From assembly GCA_945869935.1 (NCBI GenBank), contig CAMBSA010000100.1, positions 1 to 6,746 of the forward strand: a stretch of 6,746 nucleotides of DNA, written 5' to 3'. The DNA is from Bordetella parapertussis (GTDB taxonomy: Bacteria > Pseudomonadota > Gammaproteobacteria > Burkholderiales > SG8-39). Positions 1 to 6,270 of the stretch are shown in pieces; the stretch's first letter is position 1; every line of letters starts with the position of its first letter. The translations under genes and the position numbers were made by a program. Below the pieces are notes generated by a model. The model was not told where the DNA came from, ran no database searches, and worked only from the letters and a program-made list of their open reading frames with translations.

Positions 1-200
1 AGCATCGGGATGCCTACATCCGATGCGATCGGGTGATGTTTGAAGGGAGTCGTGATGCGGCGGCTCAAGTACTCGATCGGCATCGAGGAGCGCACGGTAA
101 GAGAGATATCCGGAATGCGACGCTGGATTTCCTTCGCTACCGGCGCGGATTGCGCAAGATGCCCGAAGCCGTGGAACGATATGTCGAAAATCAGGTGCAT
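1..200 (-). CDS. GT-B-like glycosyltransferase-type protein, N-terminal fragment (runs off left edge)
   Basis: Reading the minus strand from an ATG at 198-200 gives 66 uninterrupted codons to the window edge. The protein begins with a hydrophobic strand (LIFDIS, residues 3-8), then a glycine/histidine loop HGFGHLAQ (residues 10-17) and a helix ending in RRRIPD-like residues. A second strand follows (SLTVRSS). This strand-loop-helix pattern with a GxGH loop is typical of the N-terminal Rossmann half of GT-B enzymes such as MurG or UDP-GlcNAc 2-epimerase-like proteins. The start lies 19 bases after the stop of the preceding oxidoreductase gene, so the two are probably co-transcribed. Only a weak GGAT stands upstream as a ribosome site. 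The catalytic C-terminal half is outside the window, so donor and acceptor are unknown. That it is coding is likely; the glycosyltransferase assignment is tentative. Confidence 0.68.
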   Translation of the reverse strand, partial: MHLIFDISFHGFGHLAQSAPVAKEIQRRIPDISLTVRSSMPIEYLSRRITTPFKHHPIASDVGIPM

Positions 201-219
201 TAGATCCGGTGCGCGGGGC

Positions 220-1068
220 TCAGAGGCGACGGACAGGGGATTTATTGATCGCCCGCGTAATTTCGTCGATAGACGGTGGATCAGACCTGTCCTTGAATAT
301 GTCTAGTTTGCGGAACACCTTGCTCGCGCCCATATGAAAACCGTCGGGTAATCCGGCGTCGCGAAAGGTGGCAGCGATTTCGTCCATTTCGCCGGTCCAG
401 CGCCATGCCTTGCGCGCGGAATTTCGGGCGTGCTCGCTTCGCTTCAACGCGTCGGGTTGCGAAGGGTTCCATTCATCCAGCAATGCGGATTCGACGCCTT
501 CATGCGCGGCGAGTGCGCGGACGTTCGCAAGGAGCGCGGTCGCCCCCTTGTTCCACGCGGCGTAGCAGGCCTTCAGCGCGGATGCCACGCCTACGGGACC
601 GTCAATCGCGCGCACTGAAAGTGGAGTGCCGGCGAACAGGCGTTCGATTGCGAGGGCATCGCCGCCGGACAAGTAAAGCGTGGAACGGGCGCCGGCAGCG
701 GGCGGCGGTCCGATAATGCCGGCGTCGAGAAACTCGATTCCGGCGGCTTTCATCAATTCCGAAATACGGCGCGCGGTGGCGGGCGCGATTGCGTTCGCGT
801 CCACGAACAAGCCGGCGAAACCGGCCGAAATGACTGACTGAGCCAGATCGACCGCGGCATGCGGCGGACAGACGGAAATCGCGATGTCCGCGATCTCGAG
901 CAAATCGACGATTGATTCGCAGGCTTGGAATCCGGCGTCGCGCGCACGCTGCCGGCTTTGCTCGCTCCGTCCGGCCGACGACCATGCGACGCGCGCGCCG
1001 ACGTCGCGCGCGCAGGTGCCTACGGCGGTTCCCATTTCGCCGGGATGCAGCAGCGCGAGGGTCGTCAT
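220..1068 (-). CDS. NAD(P)-dependent oxidoreductase, 6-phosphogluconate dehydrogenase-like with DUF1932 C-terminal domain
   Basis: This 282-residue cytoplasmic protein starts with a beta strand and a dinucleotide-binding turn (LLHPGEMG, residues 6-13), a variant of the usual GxGxxG. It continues with a Rossmann domain including ISVCPP (64-69) and LFVDANAI (87-94). The segment DAGIIGPPP (115-123) is the domain junction seen in the DUF1932 branch of beta-hydroxyacid dehydrogenases. The helix GVASALKACYAAWNKG (160-175) carries the conserved Lys166, at the position of the catalytic lysine in the 6PGDH/3-hydroxyisobutyrate dehydrogenase fold. Length is normal for the family. The likely reaction is NAD(P)-linked oxidation or reduction of a small hydroxy- or keto-acid; the substrate cannot be read from the sequence. 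It lies downstream of the enolase-superfamily gene and directly upstream of the GT-like gene on the same strand. The ATG at 1068 has only a weak upstream GGAT. Confidence 0.88.
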   Translation of the reverse strand: MTTLALLHPGEMGTAVGTCARDVGARVAWSSAGRSEQSRQRARDAGFQACESIVDLLEIADIAISVCPPHAAVDLAQSVISAGFAGLFVDANAIAPATARRISELMKAAGIEFLDAGIIGPPPAAGARSTLYLSGGDALAIERLFAGTPLSVRAIDGPVGVASALKACYAAWNKGATALLANVRALAAHEGVESALLDEWNPSQPDALKRSEHARNSARKAWRWTGEMDEIAATFRDAGLPDGFHMGASKVFRKLDIFKDRSDPPSIDEITRAINKSPVRRL

Positions 1069-1120
1069 GCGTCAATCCGGACGCGGTGCGGGTGTGATCC
1101 GTAAGAGGTTTCTAGGAGAT

Positions 1121-1143
1121 AAATGTTGAACATTTTCATGAAA
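1121..1143. promoter_or_regulatory. Two abutting palindromes, possible operator upstream of the oxidoreductase gene
   Basis: Positions 1121-1135 form a perfect 7+1+7 palindrome (AAATGTT, central G, AACATTT). It overlaps by two bases a perfect 10-base palindrome TTTCATGAAA at 1134-1143. The pair is AT-rich in a GC-rich setting and lies 53-75 bases upstream of the minus-strand start at 1068, where an operator for an internal promoter could sit. No convincing -35/-10 pair was found around it, and the binding protein is unknown. The rest of the 1069-1225 gap shows no gene. Confidence 0.35.
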
Positions 1144-1225
1144 GAGGTCCAGCCCGTGCGTGAATGCGGGTGATTTACGATAAATTCTGGTACGGAATAG
1201 GCGCGGGGGAAATCGCCGCGGGATG

Positions 1226-2380
1226 TCAGCCTTTACCCGCGCCGTGGGACGTCGGACGCCGTGCAATTTCCCGAATCGCATCGGCGCGCGGAGAAAAACC
1301 GAGTCCCGGCGTCTCGGGCAGTGTGAGCCAGCCGTCAACCGGGCGCGGAAGCCCGTCGAACAGTTGCTCGGCCACCAGCGTTGCAACGTAGTGCTGCTCG
1401 ACCAGGCCGCCATAGGCCAGGCCGGCGTGGAGATGCATGTTCCAGGGGGCCCAAGCGCCGCCGTTGGCCAATCCGACATTGAATGCCTGCGCCATGCCAG
1501 CGATCCGGGCGCACTGCGTATATCCGCCGCTGATCACCACGTTGGGTTGAAGTACGTCGACGGATTCCTCCAGGAGCAGGTCGCGAAACCGGAAGGCGAG
1601 GCCCTCGTTCTGACCGCAGGCGAGAGGGATGCGCGTGCGTCTGCGCATGTCCGCCATCATTCGCGCATCGTTCTGGGTGATCGGTTCTTCGAAGAAGGCG
1701 ATGCCGCAGTCCTCCACGCGGCGTGCGAGTTCGACTGCATGAAAGTGATCGAGGCTGCAGTTTGCATCTATGTAAAGGGGAATTCCCGGGCCAACTGCCT
1801 CGCGAACAGCGCGGATACGCATCTCGTCTTCCGCGATGACTTCCGAGAGGGGGCGCGGCGAATCCCGGCGCGCGAGCGCCTGATGGCCAACCACCATTTT
1901 GAGGCTTCGGTAGCCCTGGCTTATCCAGAGTTTTGCCGCGGCGGCGAGTTGCTCTCGGTCGAACATCGAAAATCCAAATGTCGCGTACACCGGAACTTTC
2001 GATCGGGCTCCGCCGAGCAATCGCCATACGGGCAGGCAAAGCGCCTTTCCCTTGATATCCCAAAGTGCGATGTCGATGGCGGCGATGGCGTGTGACGCAT
2101 AACCGGTCTGGCCGCGCGGGGAGAGAAGCCAGTAGAGTTTCTCCCAGACCGCCTCGGTGGCGAGTGGGTCATCGCCGATGAGCGCGGGTGCCGCGATCTC
2201 GTTGACAGTCGAGGCGATGACTTCCTCTTCGGTGATGCCGGTGATGCCGTGGCCGACTAGACCGGTGTCGGTTTCGATCTCCACCATACAGACCGAGAGA
2301 GAACTCGACCGCCGAAGCCCGAGAATATCAATCTCAACCGGTACGTTGAGAGGTGTCGCCTGTATTCGTGTGATCTTCAT
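1226..2380 (-). CDS. Mandelate racemase/muconate lactonizing enzyme family protein (enolase superfamily)
   Basis: This 384-residue protein has the full two-domain enolase-superfamily layout: an N-terminal capping domain to about residue 125, then a TIM barrel. Barrel landmarks are SLKMVVG (159-165, Lys161), the metal-ligand strand YIDANCS (203-209, Asp205), FFEEP (229-233, Glu231) and GQNEG (256-260, Glu259). It therefore keeps three Mg-binding acids and should stabilise an enolate formed by proton abstraction from a carboxylate substrate. Unusually, the second Lys of KxK is Val163. The strand DVLQPN (275-280) has Asn280 where mandelate racemase has its dyad Asp, and ANGGAW (305-310) has no His at the expected dyad site. 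The reaction (dehydratase, epimerase or other) is unresolved. No Shine-Dalgarno is evident before the ATG at 2380, but no better in-frame start exists nearby. It heads the minus-strand unit and is divergent from the rpfG-like gene. Confidence 0.88.
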   Translation of the reverse strand: MKITRIQATPLNVPVEIDILGLRRSSSLSVCMVEIETDTGLVGHGITGITEEEVIASTVNEIAAPALIGDDPLATEAVWEKLYWLLSPRGQTGYASHAIAAIDIALWDIKGKALCLPVWRLLGGARSKVPVYATFGFSMFDREQLAAAAKLWISQGYRSLKMVVGHQALARRDSPRPLSEVIAEDEMRIRAVREAVGPGIPLYIDANCSLDHFHAVELARRVEDCGIAFFEEPITQNDARMMADMRRRTRIPLACGQNEGLAFRFRDLLLEESVDVLQPNVVISGGYTQCARIAGMAQAFNVGLANGGAWAPWNMHLHAGLAYGGLVEQHYVATLVAEQLFDGLPRPVDGWLTLPETPGLGFSPRADAIREIARRPTSHGAGKG

Positions 2381-2388
2381 TCGATATG

Positions 2389-2403
2389 ATTGATGGCATC
2401 AAT
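2389..2403. promoter_or_regulatory. 15-base perfect palindrome, putative operator of the enolase-superfamily gene
   Basis: ATTGATG, a central G, and CATCAAT form a perfect inverted repeat lying 9-23 bases upstream of the minus-strand start codon at 2380. Length and symmetry fit a dimeric regulator site of the GntR or LacI kind, though no such regulator is encoded in the window. If the candidate promoter at 2419-2447 is real, the site falls just downstream of the transcription start, a classic repressor position. It would also occupy the place where a ribosome site is expected, and none is seen. Confidence 0.4.
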
Positions 2404-2411
2404 TTGTTGTG

Positions 2412-2432
2412 ACTGCCGAGTCTCATGGCAGT
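2412..2432. repeat. Inverted repeat in the divergent intergenic region
   Basis: ACTGCC (2412-2417) and GGCAGT (2427-2432) are perfect reverse complements separated by nine bases. The element overlaps the candidate minus-strand -10. It lies between divergent genes, so a terminator role is unlikely; a regulator half-site pair is possible, as is chance. Confidence 0.25.
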
Positions 2433-2447
2433 GTTTCAGGGTGTCAA
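2419..2447 (-). promoter_or_regulatory. Candidate sigma-70 promoter for the enolase-superfamily gene
   Basis: On the minus strand a perfect -35 hexamer TTGACA (2447-2442) is followed after 17 bases by GAGACT (2424-2419). The -10 matches only three of six consensus bases, but these include the important second A and final T. Transcription would start near 2412, giving a leader of about 30 bases that contains the 2389-2403 palindrome. The assignment rests on pattern only. Confidence 0.35.
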
Positions 2448-2535
2448 ACGCGGCAAAGTGCACAAGATGCGCCGGGCTGTCATGACATTGGTCTGGCTTG
2501 GCTGGACATCCGTTGCCTCTGCAGGTAGCCTTTGA
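2425..2535 (+). CDS. Possible small ORF with signal-peptide-like sequence upstream of the rpfG-like gene
   Basis: An ATG at 2425 opens 36 codons ending at TGA 2533-2535, 17 bases before the rpfG-like ATG. An internal ATG at 2467 would leave 22 residues. From there the peptide has a basic start (MRR), a hydrophobic core (AVMTLVWLGWTSV) and a small-residue end (ASAG), which is the shape of a Sec signal peptide with an Ala-x-Ala cleavage site. Neither ATG has a good Shine-Dalgarno. It could be a leader peptide, a small membrane or exported peptide, the remnant of a lost secreted protein, or chance. The function is unknown. Confidence 0.2.
   Translation: MAVFQGVKRGKVHKMRRAVMTLVWLGWTSVASAGSL
2478..2487. 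promoter_or_regulatory. 10-base perfect palindrome upstream of the rpfG-like gene
   Basis: TGTCATGACA reads the same on both strands and lies about 65-75 bases upstream of the rpfG-like ATG. It could be the core of a dimeric regulator site for the plus-strand operon. No clear sigma-70 or correctly spaced sigma-54 promoter was recognised near it, and a 10-base palindrome can occur by chance. Confidence 0.2.
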
Positions 2536-2540
2536 CTACC

Positions 2541-2547
2541 AAGGGAG
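2541..2547 (+). promoter_or_regulatory. Ribosome binding site deciding the rpfG-like start
   Basis: AAGGGAG at 2541-2547 stands five bases before ATG 2553. This favours that start over the in-frame TTG at 2532, whose upstream sequence has only a weak AGG. Two mutually exclusive short stems surround it: GGTAG/CTACC (2524-2528 with 2536-2540) leaves it free, while CCTT/AAGG (2529-2532 with 2541-2544) would cover it. Confidence 0.65.
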
Positions 2548-2552
2548 CAGCC

Positions 2553-3662
2553 ATGGCGCAGCCGCAAATCCGGGCGATTCCGTCTCTGAAGAATATCGTA
2601 CTTGTCGTCGATGACCAGTCCACCAGCCGAGCGATCATGGAGCAGGTGGTGCGTGGTGTCGACCTCAGCGTGCAGGTCGAGGCCTACGAAAGCCCGATCG
2701 AGGCGATCCGCTGGGCCACCGGGCGGGTGGCCGATTTGGTCATCGTGGATTACCAGATGCCGGAAATGGACGGGATCGAGTTCGTGCGCCGCCTCCGGCT
2801 GCTGTCGGAGTACGAGCACGTCCCCGTGGTGATGGTCACGGTCAACGACGACCGCAAAGTCCGCTACGCTGCACTCGATGTCGGTGTTACAGATTTTCTC
2901 AACAAGCCGATCGATACGCGGGAATGCCTTGCGCGCTGCCGCAACCTCATCACGCTCCGGCGGCAGCATCTTGTGCTTGAGGATCGCCGCAAGCTTCTCG
3001 AGAGCATGGTGCTCGAGGCGACGCATGATGTGCGCGTCCGGGAGAAGGAGACGCTCTTTCGCCTTGCGAGGGCCGGCGAGTTCCGGGATGCGGAGACGGG
3101 TAACCACATCATCCGGATGGCACGTTATTCGCGGATGATCGCAAGGCTCATCGGGTTGTCGCAGGACGAGGCTGAAACCATCGAACTCGCCGCGCCATTG
3201 CACGACATCGGGAAAATAGGCATCCCTGATCACATATTGCTAAAACCCGGGCGCCTCACGCAGGACGAGTCCAGGGAGATGCGCCTGCATCCGGTGATCG
3301 GCTACGAGATTCTCAAGGACAGTCCGTCGAGTTACCTTCGCATGGGGGCCCTGATTGCACTCGGGCATCATGAGAAATTTGACGGGTCCGGCTATCCCCA
3401 CGGTCTGGTCGGGGACCACATTCCGTTGGCAGCGCGTATTGTTGCCGTCGCGGATGTTTTCGATGCACTGACTTCCGTGCGTCCGTACAAACCGGCCTGG
3501 AGTATCGAAGAGGCCTTTGCTTATATAGCCGCGCAGCGCGGCACTCATCTCGATCCTCGGTTGGTCGACGTATTCCTGGAGGCGAAGGACGAGACGGTGC
3601 GCATCCAGCAGGAACTGCGGGATTCGCACGAGTCAGGCATGCAATCTCTGATGAATCAATGA
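2553..3662 (+). CDS. rpfG: RpfG-like response regulator with HD-GYP cyclic-di-GMP phosphodiesterase domain
   Basis: The 369-residue cytoplasmic protein, close to the usual RpfG length, has an N-terminal receiver and a C-terminal HD-GYP domain. The receiver shows the acidic pair DD (20-21), phospho-acceptor Asp66 in VDYQMPEMDG, Thr96 and Lys118 in NKP. The HD-GYP domain shows His185, HDIGKIG (217-223), His246, HHE (272-274) and DGSGYP (277-282), a complete metal-binding and GYP signature, so activity against cyclic-di-GMP is expected. Asp301 in VADVFDA completes the site. A short helical linker (about 125-165) joins the two domains. ATG 2553 is preferred over TTG 2532 because of the AAGGGAG ribosome site. 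Its stop overlaps the start of the RpfC-like kinase gene (ATGA), implying translational coupling and a partner relationship: the kinase phosphorelay should activate this phosphodiesterase and lower cyclic-di-GMP. The protein family is certain; orthology to RpfG is likely. Confidence 0.93.
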   Translation: MAQPQIRAIPSLKNIVLVVDDQSTSRAIMEQVVRGVDLSVQVEAYESPIEAIRWATGRVADLVIVDYQMPEMDGIEFVRRLRLLSEYEHVPVVMVTVNDDRKVRYAALDVGVTDFLNKPIDTRECLARCRNLITLRRQHLVLEDRRKLLESMVLEATHDVRVREKETLFRLARAGEFRDAETGNHIIRMARYSRMIARLIGLSQDEAETIELAAPLHDIGKIGIPDHILLKPGRLTQDESREMRLHPVIGYEILKDSPSSYLRMGALIALGHHEKFDGSGYPHGLVGDHIPLAARIVAVADVFDALTSVRPYKPAWSIEEAFAYIAAQRGTHLDPRLVDVFLEAKDETVRIQQELRDSHESGMQSLMNQ

Positions 3663-6193
3663 AAAAGCGTATTCAGGCGATTGCAGTTCGTCTGCGCGCG
3701 CGTCCCGATAGCGAGCATGAACAGGCGATCATCCGGCTGAGCGTCGGGCTGGTCCTGTTTGTCTATCTCCTGCCTGCGGCCTTCGTTCACTCAGGCCAGG
3801 AGCGGGAAACGGATCTTCTCTACATCGGGGCGATGGTTGCGTTCCTTGCCTTTGCCGGTGCCATCATCGCAGGCATTTTCCTGTATCCCGGGGTTTCACG
3901 GACGCGCAGAGTGCTCAGTGCGGTGGTCGACGCGGGGGCGGTCACGTTTTTCATGATTACTGCCGGCGCGCATGCAGCGCCGCTGTTTCTCGTTTATGTC
4001 TGGAATACGCTGGCCAACGGATTTCGCTTCGGCTCGGGTTATCTGCTCAATTCACTTGGACTGAGCGTTCTTGGGTTCGTGACGGTACTTATATTCAGTC
4101 CGTTCTGGTCGGCACAGCGGGATATAGGCATCGGCTTTCTAATCGGAATGGTCGCGCTTTCTCTCTATGTCCTGACGCTGGTGAAGCGGATGTTTGCCGC
4201 GGTAGCGAGAGCCGAGGCAGCTAACCAGGCGAAGCGGCGTTTCGTATCCGTAGTCAGCCACGAGATGCGCACGCCGCTCAACGCGATCGTCAACATGGCC
4301 GAACTCGTGCGCGACACGCCGCTCAATCGCGAGCAGGCCGATATGGTTCAGACGCTTGTGGGCTCCTCTCGGGTGTTGCTGGGGCTGGTCGAGGACGTGC
4401 TCGACTTCTCCAAGATCGAAGCCGGAAAGCTGAGCCTCGAGCAGGCGGAATTCGACCTGCATGCGCTGGTCAGCAGCACCGCGAAAATACTCAACCGGCA
4501 AGTCGAGGAAAAAGGGCTTGAACTGGTGGTGTCGATCATGCCGCAGGTTCCCCCGGCCCTGCGTGGGGATCCGCATCATTTGCGCCAGGTCCTCATCAAC
4601 CTGCTGGGTAACGCGATCAAATTTACCTCGCGCGGTTCGGTGACCGTCCATGTGTCGATGCTCACGGAGTCGGAGTCGCACGTGGGGTTGAAATTCTCGG
4701 TGCGGGACACGGGAATCGGCATCCCGCCGGAAGCGCAGCATCGGATATTCGAGTCATTTGGTCAGGCGGACGATTCGACCACGCGCCGGTTCGGCGGCAC
4801 CGGGCTCGGGACGACGATCGCCAAGCAACTTGTCGAACTGATGGGCGGGCGGATGGGGCTCGAGAGCGCGGTCGGCCTCGGGAGTACGTTCTGGTTCGAG
4901 GTCGAATTCGAGAAGCTTTCAGGCGAGCCGCAACAGGGCGATGGTGAGTTCTCCGACAAGCGAATCCTGCTCATCGGATTCCCCGAGGCGGAAGAGGCCT
5001 CCGTGAGCAGCATGCTTTCCGGCTGGGGAGCGCGCGCGGTGGTGAGCGCAAGCATCGAAGATGCGGCGGCGCGCACGTTGCGCGAAATCAGCACCGCCCA
5101 GCCGCTCCATAGCGCGCTTGTTTTCATGCCGACGACGCTCGGTGCGCAGTCGACCCTCAAACGCTTGCGTCAGAGCGTGCATCAACCTGTCTTGCCGGTG
5201 GTTGCTGTCGTCCCGGCGGAGGCAGAGCGTTCGGGGCATGAAAGCCTCGGCGGCGGGCGCAATGCCCTGATCGAATGGCCGGTGGACAAGCGCCTTCTGT
5301 TCAATGCACTGCACGCCGCCTCGGTCGAGATCGAAGATCGAAGCGAAGTCGTATTTCTAAGTGAATATCTCAAGCGCCGCGAAGGGGCGGCCAACTACCG
5401 GATATTGGTGGCTGACGATAATGCGGCGAATCGCGCGGTTATCAGCAAGATTCTCGAGCGGGCAGGGCACTCGGTTGAACTGGTCGATGACGGCGATCAG
5501 GCGCTTGATGCGGCCGAATGCGGCAGCTACGACCTGATTGTTCTCGACAGAAACATGCCGGAGGTAAGTGGAATCGAGGCGGTAAAGGCATTGCGTCTGA
5601 TAAATGCCGGCCGCGATCGGATCCCCGTGATCATGCTCTCGGCCGACGTGACTCCCGAGGCGAAGAGCGAGGCGATCGAGGCGGGGGCGGACGCGTTCCT
5701 CGGCAAGCCGATCGAGGCGACGCGCTTGCTGGAGTCGATCGGTGACCTGTGCGCACGCAGAAAGCCGCAAACGGTCCAGGTGGCTCCGCTTCGCTCTGTC
5801 CGGCCGGCGGTGATCGAGGAATCAGGGGTGCCGGTATTGTATACTGAAACTATCGGCTTGCTGGAAGAGCTGGGGTCTGGCAGCGACTTCATGGAAAAGC
5901 TGATCAGTGCTTTCGTCAAGGATACCCAGCAAGTTCTGCGTCGGCTCGAATTCGACCCGGGTTATCTGCCCTCTGGCGAGTTCCGTTCACTGGTGCACGC
6001 GCTCAAGGGGTCGGTGTCGAGTGTCGGCGCGGATCGCCTTACCGCATCTTGCAACCGGATCGGTTCATTGACCGATGCTGAAATCCGCATCCAGGGAGCG
6101 GGCCTGGCGCGATCGCTGCGCGAGGAGTTCGACCAGGTCAGGCAGGCGCTGGACGAGTATCTGGCACGCTCGCAAAGATCCGCGGGCTTCTAG
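3659..6193 (+). CDS. rpfC: RpfC-like membrane hybrid sensor histidine kinase (HisKA-HATPase-pseudoreceiver-receiver-HPt)
   Basis: This 844-residue inner-membrane protein starts with a short basic N-terminus containing DSE at 17-19, as in Xanthomonas RpfC. Five or six membrane segments follow (about 25-43, 55-75, 86-118, 129-148, 157-176). HisKA has phospho-acceptor His201 in [12 protein letters not shown]. HATPase has the N box (Asn314, Asn318), DTGIGIP (350-356) and GGTGLG (379-384). Residues 434-553 look like a receiver that lost its acidic pair, phospho-Asp and Lys. The true receiver has DD (586-587), Asp630, Ser661 and Lys683. The HPt domain has His780 in HALKGS. All relay residues are present, so phosphate can pass His201-Asp630-His780 and on to the HD-GYP regulator encoded just upstream. 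From memory RpfC of Xanthomonas has about 726 residues; the excess matches the extra pseudoreceiver. The ATG overlaps the upstream stop. The likely ligand is a DSF-type fatty acid (inference). Confidence 0.9.
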   Translation: MKKRIQAIAVRLRARPDSEHEQAIIRLSVGLVLFVYLLPAAFVHSGQERETDLLYIGAMVAFLAFAGAIIAGIFLYPGVSRTRRVLSAVVDAGAVTFFMITAGAHAAPLFLVYVWNTLANGFRFGSGYLLNSLGLSVLGFVTVLIFSPFWSAQRDIGIGFLIGMVALSLYVLTLVKRMFAAVARAEAANQAKRRFVSVVSHEMRTPLNAIVNMAELVRDTPLNREQADMVQTLVGSSRVLLGLVEDVLDFSKIEAGKLSLEQAEFDLHALVSSTAKILNRQVEEKGLELVVSIMPQVPPALRGDPHHLRQVLINLLGNAIKFTSRGSVTVHVSMLTESESHVGLKFSVRDTGIGIPPEAQHRIFESFGQADDSTTRRFGGTGLGTTIAKQLVELMGGRMGLESAVGLGSTFWFEVEFEKLSGEPQQGDGEFSDKRILLIGFPEAEEASVSSMLSGWGARAVVSASIEDAAARTLREISTAQPLHSALVFMPTTLGAQSTLKRLRQSVHQPVLPVVAVVPAEAERSGHESLGGGRNALIEWPVDKRLLFNALHAASVEIEDRSEVVFLSEYLKRREGAANYRILVADDNAANRAVISKILERAGHSVELVDDGDQALDAAECGSYDLIVLDRNMPEVSGIEAVKALRLINAGRDRIPVIMLSADVTPEAKSEAIEAGADAFLGKPIEATRLLESIGDLCARRKPQTVQVAPLRSVRPAVIEESGVPVLYTETIGLLEELGSGSDFMEKLISAFVKDTQQVLRRLEFDPGYLPSGEFRSLVHALKGSVSSVGADRLTASCNRIGSLTDAEIRIQGAGLARSLREEFDQVRQALDEYLARSQRSAGF

Positions 6194-6270
6194 CAGTTCC
6201 GTGCTTTTCGTGTGGGGCATTTTGCGTATCCTCCCGGGCGCCTAACCAACCATAAGGAAACAGCAAGACA

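Noticed and set aside
1114..1173. Sixteen-codon plus-strand ORF after AGGAG (ATG at 1123)
   Set aside because: No plus-strand gene follows that it could lead, the ribosome-site spacing is short, and the sequence is better explained by the palindromes there.
1217..1241. CGCGGG/CCCGCG stem at the end of the enolase-superfamily gene as an intrinsic terminator
   Set aside because: The loop is 13 bases and no run of T follows on the minus strand, so terminator function is not supported.
1223..2095. Plus-strand open frame of 290 codons opposite the enolase-superfamily gene
   Set aside because: It is antisense to a clear family member, shows no recognisable domain, and is the kind of open frame expected opposite GC-rich coding sequence.
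2503..2516. Possible sigma-54 promoter (TGG...TTGC) upstream of the RpfG-like gene
   Set aside because: The -24 GG and -12 GC elements are one base too close, and sigma-54 spacing is strict.
2532..2552. TTG start adding seven residues to the RpfG-like protein
   Set aside because: The ATG at 2553 has the AAGGGAG ribosome site five bases upstream, while the TTG has only a weak AGG.
2381..2552. Cyclic-di-GMP riboswitch upstream of the HD-GYP gene
   Set aside because: The region is short and I could not find the conserved core or paired helices of the GEMM classes.
2436..3233. Minus-strand open frame of 265 codons opposite the RpfG-like gene
   Set aside because: It overlaps an unambiguous receiver/HD-GYP gene and its translation is rich in Arg, His and Pro without domain features.
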